64,000 nucleotides of DNA. It comes from Branchipolynoe longqiensis. Taxonomy: Eukaryota > Annelida > Polychaeta > Phyllodocida > Polynoidae. Shown here piece after piece: positions 11,301 to 23,300 of the stretch (position 1 is the stretch's first letter; every line of letters begins with the position of its first letter). Below the pieces are notes generated by a model. It saw only the letters and a list, made by a program, of their open reading frames with translations. It made no database searches and had not been told where the DNA came from. A program made the translations under genes and the position numbers. The stretch is from assembly GCA_030323885.1 (NCBI GenBank), contig CM059189.1, positions 51,371,661 through 51,435,660 of the forward strand. The letters run 5' to 3'.

Positions 11301-14300
11301 TGATTTTCCATACCAAGAAGAACTTTGATGTAAAGTTTGAGCAGGGTCTGACCATTAATCAAGAAACTACAAAGAAATGTTGTTATAATTAACCTATTTA
11401 CCACTCCTTGAAAAAGCACTTCTCTAATGTATTAGCTGATACAAAAGATCTGAAAGTTAACAACTTTCAAATGCATACATCTCACTCAAATTTTGGAATA
11501 TAAAAAAAATCAAAAAGCATTTTGCTTTTGATTTATTGGAACTAACAGTGAAATCGTAATTTGAATGTTTGGACCCATTTGACAATTTTAGGAGGGTACC
11601 TAGTGTGGCTACCATGGACCGGAGAGATCTCATGTAACTTTCGTTGAAGTAATGTCACCAAATACAGGGATGAAAGATCTCCGCGATTTCGCGGATCTCC
11701 GGGATTTTTCCTGTAGCTATAAGTGTATACTAATAAGTTGTGCCTGTCCTGATATGACCTTAGATGTTGCCAGGATGTAAAACTCCAACAACCAACCAAT
11801 ACGTTGTTTTACGCTGCAGCACCATCAGCATATACTAATATGTGGTGCAAATGCCGCAGCACTAGCAGCGTATACTACTAATGCCTTCATGGTGCAGCAC
11901 TATCAGGGTACACCGATATGTGATGCAAACGCCGCAGCACTAGCAGCATACACTACTAATACGTGCTTCAAACGGCGCAGCACTATCAGCATATACCAAT
12001 ATGTATGAAACCCGACTTCCGGGAATTTTCAGCGATTCCCTGACAATGCCTAAGCCTATGGGAGAATATCAGCATTTCCGCTTTTTTTCCCGGAGACCAC
12101 TTTCATCCCTGCAAATAGTATATTTTGATATATGTAAAGAATTCACCCCATGCTGTTGCAGTAGCCTCTAAGCAGAGTCTGAGGTGAATCCTTTATCTAA
12201 TTCTGTATTATCTGAGGTGTTTAACATGGCAATACTTATAATATATATCTCCTTGAAGATATTTTTGAAGATTTATATTGCCTATCATGGATAAGTCTGA
12301 ATAGACTTGTTTTCACCATTAGACAGTTTGTTGATGGAAAGCCCAAGCCTACACTTTTGCCGACCCAAGGGGTTTTGAACCTCCCACACCACATAGAGAT
12401 GGTATGAGAGCAACTAGCCTATGATGACGCTGTAAGTTATACACAGCGGTGGAAATCCAAATTGGCAGAGGTGGGGGGGGGGGGGGGGGCACGGGGAATT
12501 GAACCACCAATCTGCAGATTAGGAGTGTGACCTAGAAAAAAGTCAGACTCTAACCACTCTGCCACAGAGAACACCTCAATATACAATATTTACCCTCTCT
12601 AAACACTAATTTAGTCTAAATCATGTGACATTCTAGATTATGTAATACCACAATGTTAAGCTCACCCCGTACTGCAGTAGCCTGAGTAGGACTCCCTCAC
12701 TCCCCCCCCCCCACTCCCCCCCCTCCTCACTCACTCACCCCCCTCCTTACTCACTCACCCCCTCACTCACCCCCTCACTCACTCCATTGCAGTTTCGGGT
12801 GTAACTGCTTGTACGGGGTAAATCTTTTATCTAGGCTTTAACTTAGTTTAAGAGAACCTTGGTGAAAAGCTATCGGTCCTCGCCACATGACCAGTATTAT
12901 TATGACAGGCCATATATAGACAGGCTGAATCTGTTAACAGGCTATTAGTAGTACAGTATAACCCTGTTAAGCCAAACTTGAAGGGACCCTAGACATTTGT
13001 TTGGATTAACCGATCATTGGTTTAACCGAGCTTTGGCTTTGACTTTGAGTAAGCGTGTATTGCACATGTAATATACAATGTATGTGGACACTTTGATTAT
13101 TGTTTTTTATGTACATACGGTCCAAACAAATGTCTATGGTGCCTTCAAAATACTACCATTTATCATATAACAAAGTCGCCGGGGTCTCAGATGACCTTGT
13201 AACCACTTGAAAGTTTGGGTTAACCGTACCGGAAGTGGCCTGAGGTCTGAACATTTTGTTTGGATTAACCGATAATTTGGATTAACTGACTTTGGTTTCA
13301 CCAAATTTTTTATATGATAAATGGTAGTATTTTGCCAGGCCGCCGACAACAATTTGGATTAACCGATTGTTTTGTTTAACGGGGTTGCCTAAATATATAA
13401 ACAGAAGAGGATAAGTATAAATATATGTGTGTTTTGCAGGCACAATACCAAGATGTACGATGCAAGTGCGTTTGTTCGCCACTGACTCCACCAAATGGAA
13501 CAACCACTACGAAAAGTGTCTTTATCGGCCAGTTTACCGAATCAAAGAATTGGTAAGTACAAGTGTCCTGCCCTTGCCCCCCAGACACAAAAACGAAAGA
13601 AAGAAAATAACTTGTCATGCAATGTATCCAGTCAATTAAACTTGACCACTCAAATTGTTCTTTTGTGTCTCTCTTTGTATTGCGTAAGCACCTAGATGTT
13701 ATTCTAGGAAACCATCTCATTTGTCATCAGTATATAGTAACCGGACGGAACCAGACGGGATGGCCGAATGAGTTAGAGCGTCCGTCTCCCGTGCTGGTAG
13801 ATCGTGGGGTCGTGGGTTTGAACCCCGGTTGAGTCAAACCAATGACTTAAAAATTGATACTTGTTGCTTCCTAGCCAGGCGCTCGGCATTACTAGGACAG
13901 AACAAGGACTGGTGTGCTCAGTGTCAGGATAATGTGACTGAGTGGGATACCAGGTGATGGTGCCGGCGGCCTGGTTTCCCAGTGGGACAGCACTATAAAG
14001 TCACCATGAGTGCGCACTGTCACAAGTCGGTACCCGTCCTGATATGACCTTAGATGTTGCTAGGACGTAAAACAACAAACAAACAAAAGTAACCGGACGT
14101 GGTGGCCGAATTGGTAGAGCGCAGGCTTCCAGTGCGGAAGGTCGGGCGTTCGATTCCGGGTTGAGTCAAACCAATGACGTACAAAATTGGTACTTGTCGC
14201 TTCCTAGCCTCACGCTCATCATTAAAGTTGCATGGTCCGATGGCGTTTGAATTTTTATTTTATTTTTTAGATAAATATAGGAAATTGGTCGTTATAACCT

Positions 14301-17300
14301 ACTAATCATTAGTCTGGAGTAATTTTGATGAAAAATTGCTAGTTTTGAAGCAATTTCAGGTGAAAGAACCCTAAATACTTTCGGCAAGCTTTCCAAAAGT
14401 CCTCTCACCATGGCGCGTATTTACATCTTTCGATAACCACATGATGTGGGATGACCTGAATCAAATATAGCCTGGTATCCTGGTATTTTCAACTGATGGC
14501 GCCATTGCATCATCATTTGTTTGTTGGCATACATATGATGTGATGTGGGCTGACCTACTGATGTAGTAATGGTAGGTCATGGGATTCAAACCCATGGGTT
14601 CAAACCATGTTTTAGAGTTGCATGGTCTGATGATACATAAAAAAATGTTCTAAATCAAACCACATACATACAATTGATTTTATATTTCCAACTCAGATGG
14701 GACAATGTTAGACTGAAAATCTGAAGATACCCAGTTTTGTGTTTGTGTGTGTGTGTTTTTTGTACATTAGTTGATTAAGCTGGGAAATTTTCGGTCGCCG
14801 ACAAATTGAACTTCCTATTTCCCTTGCTCCTAACCATATCCTAGTAATGCCGAATACCAAGCTAGGTAGTGACAAGTGTACATTTTTAAGTTATTGGTTT
14901 GACTCAACCAATAAGGAGGGTTCGAATTCAATGACCTATCAAACTGGGAGGCGGGTGCTCTACTTATTCGGCCACTATCTGGCTTTATAGAACTGCCTCA
15001 CTTGGACACCAGACCAATGGCACCATGATTCAATTTCTCACTCAGCCACATTATTATATATTTAATTTTAGTCACATAGCACAATTAATCCAATTGGGTA
15101 TAATATTAATTTATTGATGTATTTGTGCATCTGTAAATAAAACATATTAACTGAAGATGATAAAGTAGATTTCAAAAGTAGCCACCAGACAGGATTCAAA
15201 ATAACCAGAAGGGGTGGCCAAAAACATTGAGCAGCCATTTCCAATTTTGGTATGACATGGGATTCAAATCCCTGGGTTCGAACCCTGATCAAGTCAAACC
15301 AAAGACTTAAAGATGTATACTTGTCGCTACTTCACCTGGCATTCAGCATTATTAGGATAGGGCAAGGAGCAGTGAAATGAGGAAGACCAGTTGTCCAAGA
15401 ACCAAAAATAACAAAGTGGGTATCTTCAGATTTTCAGTCTCACGTTTTCCCCTCTGAGTTGGAAAAATAAGATCAAATGTAAATATGTAGTTTTGTTTTG
15501 AATTTTGTTTATGACCCTGCAACTTTATATCAGCCCAGGCTATGGTGCCAGCAATACTACCACTTGATATCCTGGAACCTGGTTAGGTTCTTGGAATGAG
15601 GGTCAAGACTAATGAGGCCATGAGATTGACCTAATTGGTTAATGTCTTCCCTGTGTGATGGCTTTCTCAAAGTAGATGAGGTAGTAAATTCACTGATATG
15701 CTGTCCCAAATCACTAGGTAATGCCCCAATATCTAAGCTGGATATATATAATCAAATGAAGATATGTGTCTTGGTTTAGAAAAATAAATATTTGATCTGA
15801 CCATGCAACTTTAAATTTAATAGGATATGACAAGGACTGGTTAGCTCAGTGACAGGATAATGTGACTGAGTGGGATATTGGGTCATGGTGCCAGCGGCCT
15901 GATTTCCCAGTGGGGCAGCACTATAAAGTCACCATGAGTGTACACTATCGCAAGTCGGTACCCGTCTTGATGTGACTTAAGATGTTGCCAGGACGTAAAA
16001 CTCCAATAACCAACCAACCAATAGCAATCTGTTTTGTGTTTCAGCGAGTGCTTGAACGTTGTCTCGCCCTCAGCACTCTGCCCGAGATGTGAGTGTAAAT
16101 GGCAACATAGAAACACAGCAACTATCAAGGTATGTTTTAAAATTGTGTGTGTATATAAATATGTTGGCAGCCAGAGCTAGACACTGCTGCTAATGAACAA
16201 ATGTCTTCCTATTTATATTCCCATTTCAACTTTCTTAAAGTAATTCGCTTTACTCGTACAGAATGAGACAAATATGGAATGGTTTAATGAAATTTATTAA
16301 TAAAAGTAATCAGTAATCAGTAACCTGCTGGAGGTCTGGCATTCGTGAGGTAAGCGGGTGGCATGGGCCCCATCGTTCTGCTAGTTGCACAGACTGGCGT
16401 GCGAGTAATGAGAGCTAGGAGAAGATGCACAGGACGAGTCCGAGTAAGCAGGCAGTGATGAGGATTTGCAGAGAGGAGATCAGCGCTCACCCCTCAGATA
16501 AGAGGGGTGGGTGGGGAAGCGATGTGTGCCGCAAGGAGAGCGGTGGCGATGGGCGGGGCGAGGAAAGTAGGAACGTCAGGCAGCCTCATTCGCAAATTAC
16601 CTATGTTAGCCTCACCAATATGTTTAATGCACCCAAGTAAAACATTTTAAATGGTGTCCGATAACGGGTTTGCATCTCGTGTAACATAAGACAAACCACA
16701 TGTAAGAGGAACAGTCGGCCTGCCAGAACTCCGTCTGAATGATATAGTCTTATTTCTTGTACCTCTGTTTATATAATATGATTATTTATGTGTCATGCAC
16801 ACAATACACTATTATATCATGATGAATTTTCTCTACGTATTCGATGATTTTCATGATTTTCTTTGACAAAAATAGAGTATATATACTTAGCAATATCAGA
16901 GAATTGTGGACACGTAACGGGAGTCTTATTTCCGTATCTTTTTCATTCTTAATTATCATGAATCATAGCATAGCCCATGTTAATCAACTTCATGTTTTTT
17001 TTAATTTAATTTTTTTTTTATTGAGGCTGTATTTATACTGTCCATAGCATATAAGCCCAGGTACCCAGGCTTGTTTTCAATGCTGGCCAGTTGTAGTGTT
17101 GGTGTTGTCTTACCAAACAGTAGATGCTGATAAGGTATTTGATTGCCTGCATTTAAGTAGCAGATAGATAATTGGTTGGTATGGTTAGTAGCCTATGTTA
17201 GTTTTTTTGGATTTCCTTGGCATATATGTATTTTATTTTGTTCTACTCTTATTACTAGACTAGCCTACTCCTATTTACATATCATAGGCTTGTACGTAGC

Positions 17301-20300
17301 TGTGTGGTGTGTTATCTGGCTACTTTTGACATGTAAGAACTGGTTGGAATAGAAACCTGGGTAGGACGTTCCCTTCCCCGGAGGTCATGGGGTCAATCCA
17401 TGGCCGAGTCAAACTCGAGACTCACAAACTTGCCTAGCGCTCGGAACTGATGCTGTTACTTACACATCTTGTGACCCCCTGTATTGACGCGCCCTCTACA
17501 GGTTGTGGTGATCATCTGCATCCTGTCGCTGCCCGTGCTCAAGACCCTATAACACTAAGACGGTTCACTCAGCCTGTACTGTGTAATCAACAGAACAGCC
17601 AGCGCACCAGGTGGTGGGTTTGATCATTTTGATAGTGTTATAAGGGCTTATTTGAATGGTGTGTGTGCTTGAGCGTGTGTGTGTGCGAGTGTCAGTGTGC
17701 TGGAAGAAGGATGCTGGGGGAATGTGTGCATGGTGGCGGTGGGATGGAGAGGTGGGGGGGGGAGGGGAGGGGGAGCGGAAGGAGGAGGTGGAGAGGGAGG
17801 AAGAGGGAGTGTGGGGGAGGAAGGGGGGGGGGGGGGGCGGAGGTGTGGTGTGAGAGCGCCGAATGAAGTGGGTGAGGAGAGGGGGGAGGGAGGTGTGGTG
17901 TGAGAGTGCTGGGTGTGGTGGATGAGGAGGGAGATAGGGAGAGGGAAGGGCGGGGATGGGAGGGGGGAGGGGAAGGGTGGTGAGGCCGAGGGAGGGGAAG
18001 GGGGGAGGGGATGGAAGGGTAGGATGGGGGAAGGATGGGGAAGGGCAGTGAGGCTGGGAGGAGGCGGGGGGGGGAGGGTAGGAAGGCGGGGAAACGAGGG
18101 AGGGTGGGGCAGAGGGAGGTGGGGACCAGGGAGTAGGCAGTAGGCTCAACATCGGCATCCAAATGACAGGCAATCTCTCTTATTTTATTTTAAACTCACC
18201 CTCTCACCTTGTATGTGTTTACTTGTGATACACCAGCCAGCAGCCGGACTGATCAAACCCACCACAAGATGGCACTGCAAAATTTATATTACCATGGGAG
18301 ATATCGGGAGTGAACCATCTTAGTGTTATAGGGTCTTTGTCATGCTGTTACTTACACATCACATGACCCCCTGTATTGACGCAACCTCTACAGGTTGTGG
18401 TGATCAGCTACATCCTGTCGCTGCTTGTGCTGTACATGCTGTTATTTACACATCACGTGACCCCCTGTATTGATGCACCCTCTACAGGTTATGGTGATCA
18501 GCTACATCCTGTCGCTGCTCATGCTGTACATGCTGTTACTTACACATCACGTGACCCCCTGTATTGACGCACCCTCTACAGGTTGTGGTGATCAGCTACA
18601 TCCTGTCGCTGCTTGTGCTGTACATGCTGTTATTTACACATCACGTGACCCCCTGTATTGATGCACCCTCTACAGGTTGTGGTGATCATCATCATCTGCA
18701 TCCTGCCGCTGCTCGTGCTGTACATGCTGTTACTTACACATCACGTGACCCCCTGTATTGACACGCCCTCTACAGGTTGTGGTGATCATCTGCATCCTGT
18801 CGCTGCTCATGCTGTACATGCTGTTACTTAGACATCACGTGACCCCCTGTATTGACGCACCCTCTACAGGTTGTGGTGATCATCTACATCCTGTCAGTGC
18901 TTGTGCTGTACATGCTGTTACTTACACATCACATAACCCCCTGTATTGACGCGCCCTCTACAGGTTGTGGTGATCATCTGCATCCTGTCGCTGCTCGTGC
19001 TGTACATGCTGTTACTTACACATCACGTGACCCCCTGTATTGACGCGCCCTCTACAGGTTGTGGTGATCATCTGCATCCTGTCGCTGCTCGTGCTGTACA
19101 TGCTGTTACTTACACATCACGTGACCCCCTGTATTGACGCGCCCTCTACAGGTTGTGGTGATCATCTACATCCTGTCGCTGCTCATGCTGTACATGCTGT
19201 TATTTACACATCATGTGACCCCCTGTATTGACGCGCCCTCTACAGGTTGTGGTGATCATCATCATCTGCATCCTGTCGCTGCTCATGCTGTACATGCTGT
19301 TACTTACACATCACGTGACCCCCTGTATTGACGCACCCTCTACAGGTTGTGGTGATCAGCTACATCCTGTCGCTGCTTGTGCTGTACATGCTGTTATTTA
19401 CACATCATGTGACCCCCTGTATTGATGCACCCTCTACAGGTTGTGGTGATCATCATCATCTGCATCCTGTCGCTGCTCGTGCTGTACATGCTGTTCCTCC
19501 TGTGTCTCGACCCGCTCATGTCGCGTCGCCCCAAGACCTACCTGGAGCAGCACAACGAGGAGGTGAATTTGGTAACTATCTGGGCCTGTAGGCGTCAGGT
19601 CAGACCCACGCCACACTTCCCCATGCTACACAGCAGCGGGGCTTTCGTTTGGTGTCCTTTACACCTGCTTTTGATTGACATGTTTTTATAAGAACCAGAA
19701 ATCTTAAGCTTTTTATTAGTTTTATTTTCATGTCATGTCTTTTTGTTGTTGTTATCACCACGCAAGCTTATGCCACAGTTATATTTTTTCCTTGCATTTT
19801 ATTTTAAGTTGCATAGTCCAATGGTTTTGCTTTTCCGCCCTTTTTCTGAGATAAATATATTAATCTGATTGTTATAATCTACCTTACTTTAGTGTAAAGT
19901 AACTTATTTTAAATGGCAATGTTTTGAGATAATTGAAGTGCAAACATGTCAAATTAGTTTCGGCAAGCTTGCAAAAACTCTGACACCATAGGCTTCAGCA
20001 GTAACATGTTCTATTAAATTGCCTCAGTATTCCCTTCTGTGTGGCAACAAATGTTTAATAAGCACATCAATATGTAGAATCAAATCTAGATAATTATTTT
20101 AGCTTTGAAATTTGCATGCTTCATCGAACTATGCAGCTTTAAAAGTTGTTTAATTTTGTTTAATTATCACATACACTGAAGTGTCTTGTTATTATTCACC
20201 TGCGTTGTATGCTTACTGCTGTTAGATCTAGACAGTAGACATTTCTAGAGGTCGTGGAACATCATCGGTTTAAATGTAGATGTTGCACTAGATGATTTAC

Positions 20301-23300
20301 AATGCTCCCGTTGAAAAATAAAAATAAATGAATTACAAAGAAAAATTAAAGAGAGAAGCTGATCCAACCTGAAAGTTATTTCAAAATTGCTGTGAAGATT
20401 GAGTAATATTATTCCGCTGATGCAAATACCAAACAGCTGGATGAAGGCATTGAATGGCGGAAAGAATGATTCACTTGATCAAACTAAGGTTTAAACGGAC
20501 TCGGAATAGAACACTGAGATTGGAAGTGTACTCCGAAAAATGCTCTCCAAGCATACCGAGTCAACTCAATAGAAGCTGTTACTGCAGAAGTCTATGGTGT
20601 CAGAGATTTCCCGTGCTTGCCAAAATTAATTTGGCATGTTTGCACTTCAAATATCTCAAACGTTAACCATTTAAAATAAAAGTTACTTCAACGTAAGGTA
20701 GATTATAATAATCAACGTCATATATATTTATCTCAGAAATTGACAGAAACTCAAGAACCATTGGATTATGCAACTTAAAGTCACGATTAGTTGTTTAGAA
20801 ATATTGCAAGTATTTGCGTGTATGTAGTGAGAGGAAGGAGGAAACCTCGATTCGGGCATAGGATGCCTGTTATATTGACACTAGCTTTAACCTGTGCTGT
20901 GCACAGGTTAAAGCTAGGCTCTACATCAATCCCTGGGCGAATATTGTATTAAACTGTCATTATATATATATTCACAGTCTGAGTATATTCAGAGACTGTG
21001 TATATATCTATATTCTCTGCTATATTCCGTACTCGTGCATGGTCCCGTTTCAATATAGTGCCACTATTTGGTGGAATCCATCTTTACCGTTATGCGGTAA
21101 ACCATACCGATGGCACTATCTAATGGCGGAGTTAACAACACTCATGGTTGCGTGACTCAAAATGGCTGCCACTCTGGTCAAAGTGGCCAAAGTTAGTAAA
21201 AAAAAAGAACCATCAAAATTAATATGAAATGTGTACAATAGGCACAAAAAACATGCTATTAAATACAAGCCATACATGGCGAAGCATCAGTGGAGTACGA
21301 TGATGCAGATTAACAGAGGAGTACTGATTAACAGAGGAGTAGTGATCAGAACAACCCTAGGACTTAACCCCCGTTAGGTATTATATATAGACGTTAGATG
21401 TGTTTACGCTGTACATGATATGATTTCACTGAGTTATCTTCAGCGCCAGTACGATTTGTTTCTCCAGCTTGATGACACCTCTAACAGGGTAAAAGAAGAA
21501 AAACCACATTCAATAAGAAAAGAGAAAAATTAATAACTTTAATATTAACAGGATGGCAATGCAATGGTCACATTCGCAATATACAGTAAAACCTCTCAAA
21601 CCGACCACCTCCACAGATCGACCACTCCCCTATATTGCTCGCTTTATTTGGGTTCCAAATGATCGCCCATACAATACCATTGTAATGATAAAATAACTCT
21701 CTAAACTGAAAAAAAAACTTCCCTAAATGGACCATTTAAAGTCAGTCCCATGGTCGGTCGATTGATTTAGAGACTGTAAATCAATATGGCGTGAGATAAA
21801 ACAGGAAATGGAGTTTGCCTAGTAAATACCATTTCTGGTTAGAATGTTCGCGAAGGTTCACTTAATTGATAATGGGTAATGTCAGGTCAGAGTTTTTTTT
21901 TCTGTGTGATGCATTCCAGAAAATTGAATAGTATTTATAACTCATGAAAATCCAATCTAAAACATTTGCGACGCAATGCTATTTTTTACCAAGGGCACCT
22001 AATGTTTATTTTCGATTAGCCTTTCTTTTAAAAGATGTTTATTAATTCTTTTTTGTACATTATTGTTTGGTCCAGTGGAGTAGTGGGAGATGACATTGAG
22101 TATTGTTATTCCATTAGATTACTATTAGATCATATTTTCTAATGTCGCTCTATACTGCCTTCCACTCATCAGCCTTACGCTAGGGCCCACATCTGGCAAA
22201 TTTCACATTAAATTGCCTAATATACAGGGATTCCATTTCTCATCGAAATCGCTGATTTCAGCGAAAACTGAGTTTCTAAATTAGCGGGGGGGTGAGAATT
22301 TGTCCACGGAAAAAAACCCAAACTTTTAATTATTTGTTTGTCTTAACGTCTTAAAACAGTTGGAATTTCAAGGCCAAAATATGTCGAACTAGGTGCCAGA
22401 TCGCACCATTTCTTTTAAAACCCCAAGAGCCGATGTTTACTCTGTGTGTGTGGGGGGAGGGGGTATGTGTGTGTGGGGGGGTGAGGGGGGGTGAAGAGGG
22501 GGGGGGGTCGTTAAAAGAACAAACAAAAGATTGCACCATTTTAATCGTAAGTTTTAATAAAATTCTGTTGGGGGGGGGGCATGCCCCTGGAACCCCCTAT
22601 TTTCTCAGGGATTTTTTTATTTTTGTCACTGGGACCCCTGAATATAGGACACGTCGAATATATCATACCCTGTTCAGCATTGGACTGAGTGGATGTAATT
22701 TATTTCACACTACCAATTTCAGTAGTCATATTTGAAGCATTATAGCATAAGCATAGCAATTTAGCCTAGTGTTTGTGAACAACTATGTCATCAAACCAAA
22801 CCATCGCACAACTATCAAGACAAATTTCACATTTATAGGCAAGTGATAGAAAGAAGCAAAATTTGCCACCTGTACACCGGGCAAGTCTGGTGTCATTTTC
22901 ACTTGTGCGTCTGAATTTTCACCTGTCCGTCTGAATTCTCACTTGTCCGTCCAATTCTCACTTGTCCGGGCCTATTCTCACTTGTCCCGGACAAGCGGAC
23001 AAGCTCTTATTTCGAAAGCTGACATGCATTAAATCATTTGAAATATAAATATTGCATTTCCATCCGTGGTTCATATTGTCATTTATCCCGCCATCTTATG
23101 TTGGCAAAGGTAACACTCCCAGAATGCTCATATGCTGTGGCTTTTCCGTGTGGCATTACTAATTTGCTAAATCTGATCTATTTTGTTTTGTTTAGTTTTT
23201 CTGATTTATTTTATCTCTTTTTTTTATATATGATTTTTTTTAAAAGGATCGGACTCGCGTATGAAAAAATTGTATTCTATATCGAGCATTGTTATTAAAA

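Larger units (their letters stand above)
17450..19495 (+). repeat. 94-bp tandem array: 13 copies of splice acceptor plus start of the TM exon
   Basis: Each unit is ATGCTGTTACTTACACATCA, then CGTGACCCCCTGTATTGACG, CGCCCTCTACAG and the first 56 nt or so of exon 4 (GTTGTGGTGATCATC...CTGTACATG). Exon-start positions are 17502, 18394, 18488, 18582, 18676, 18776, 18870, 18964, 19058, 19152, 19246, 19346 and 19440. Spacing is 94, except 100 (extra ATCATC) into 18776 and 19346, and 95 plus a 797-bp insertion between the first two. Only the last copy continues into the rest of exon 4. Copies differ at a few bases (TGC or TAC codon, GACGCG or GATGCA, ATCAGC or ATCATC), so some age and some higher-order duplication are visible. 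Confidence 0.95.

Noticed and set aside
13755..13835. A functional tRNA gene
   Set aside because: Boxes A and B are present but the sequence continues into a SINE body repeated at more than a dozen places; the stems do not form a clean tRNA. The same holds for 14091, 27315, 55743, 56049, 56683 and 58878.
17565..18173. Pro/Ser-rich open frames on the minus strand and Gly-rich frames on the plus strand
   Set aside because: They lie entirely in a G-rich low-complexity block inside a TIR element; several frames are open together, the mark of base bias.
18376..19591. Eleven overlapping small open frames each encoding a hydrophobic LSLLVLYMLL segment, looking like a family of small membrane proteins
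   Set aside because: They begin at TTG within intronic repeat sequence and end at the same TATTGA stop. They are copies of the start of TMEM9 exon 4 in a tandem array, not separate genes.
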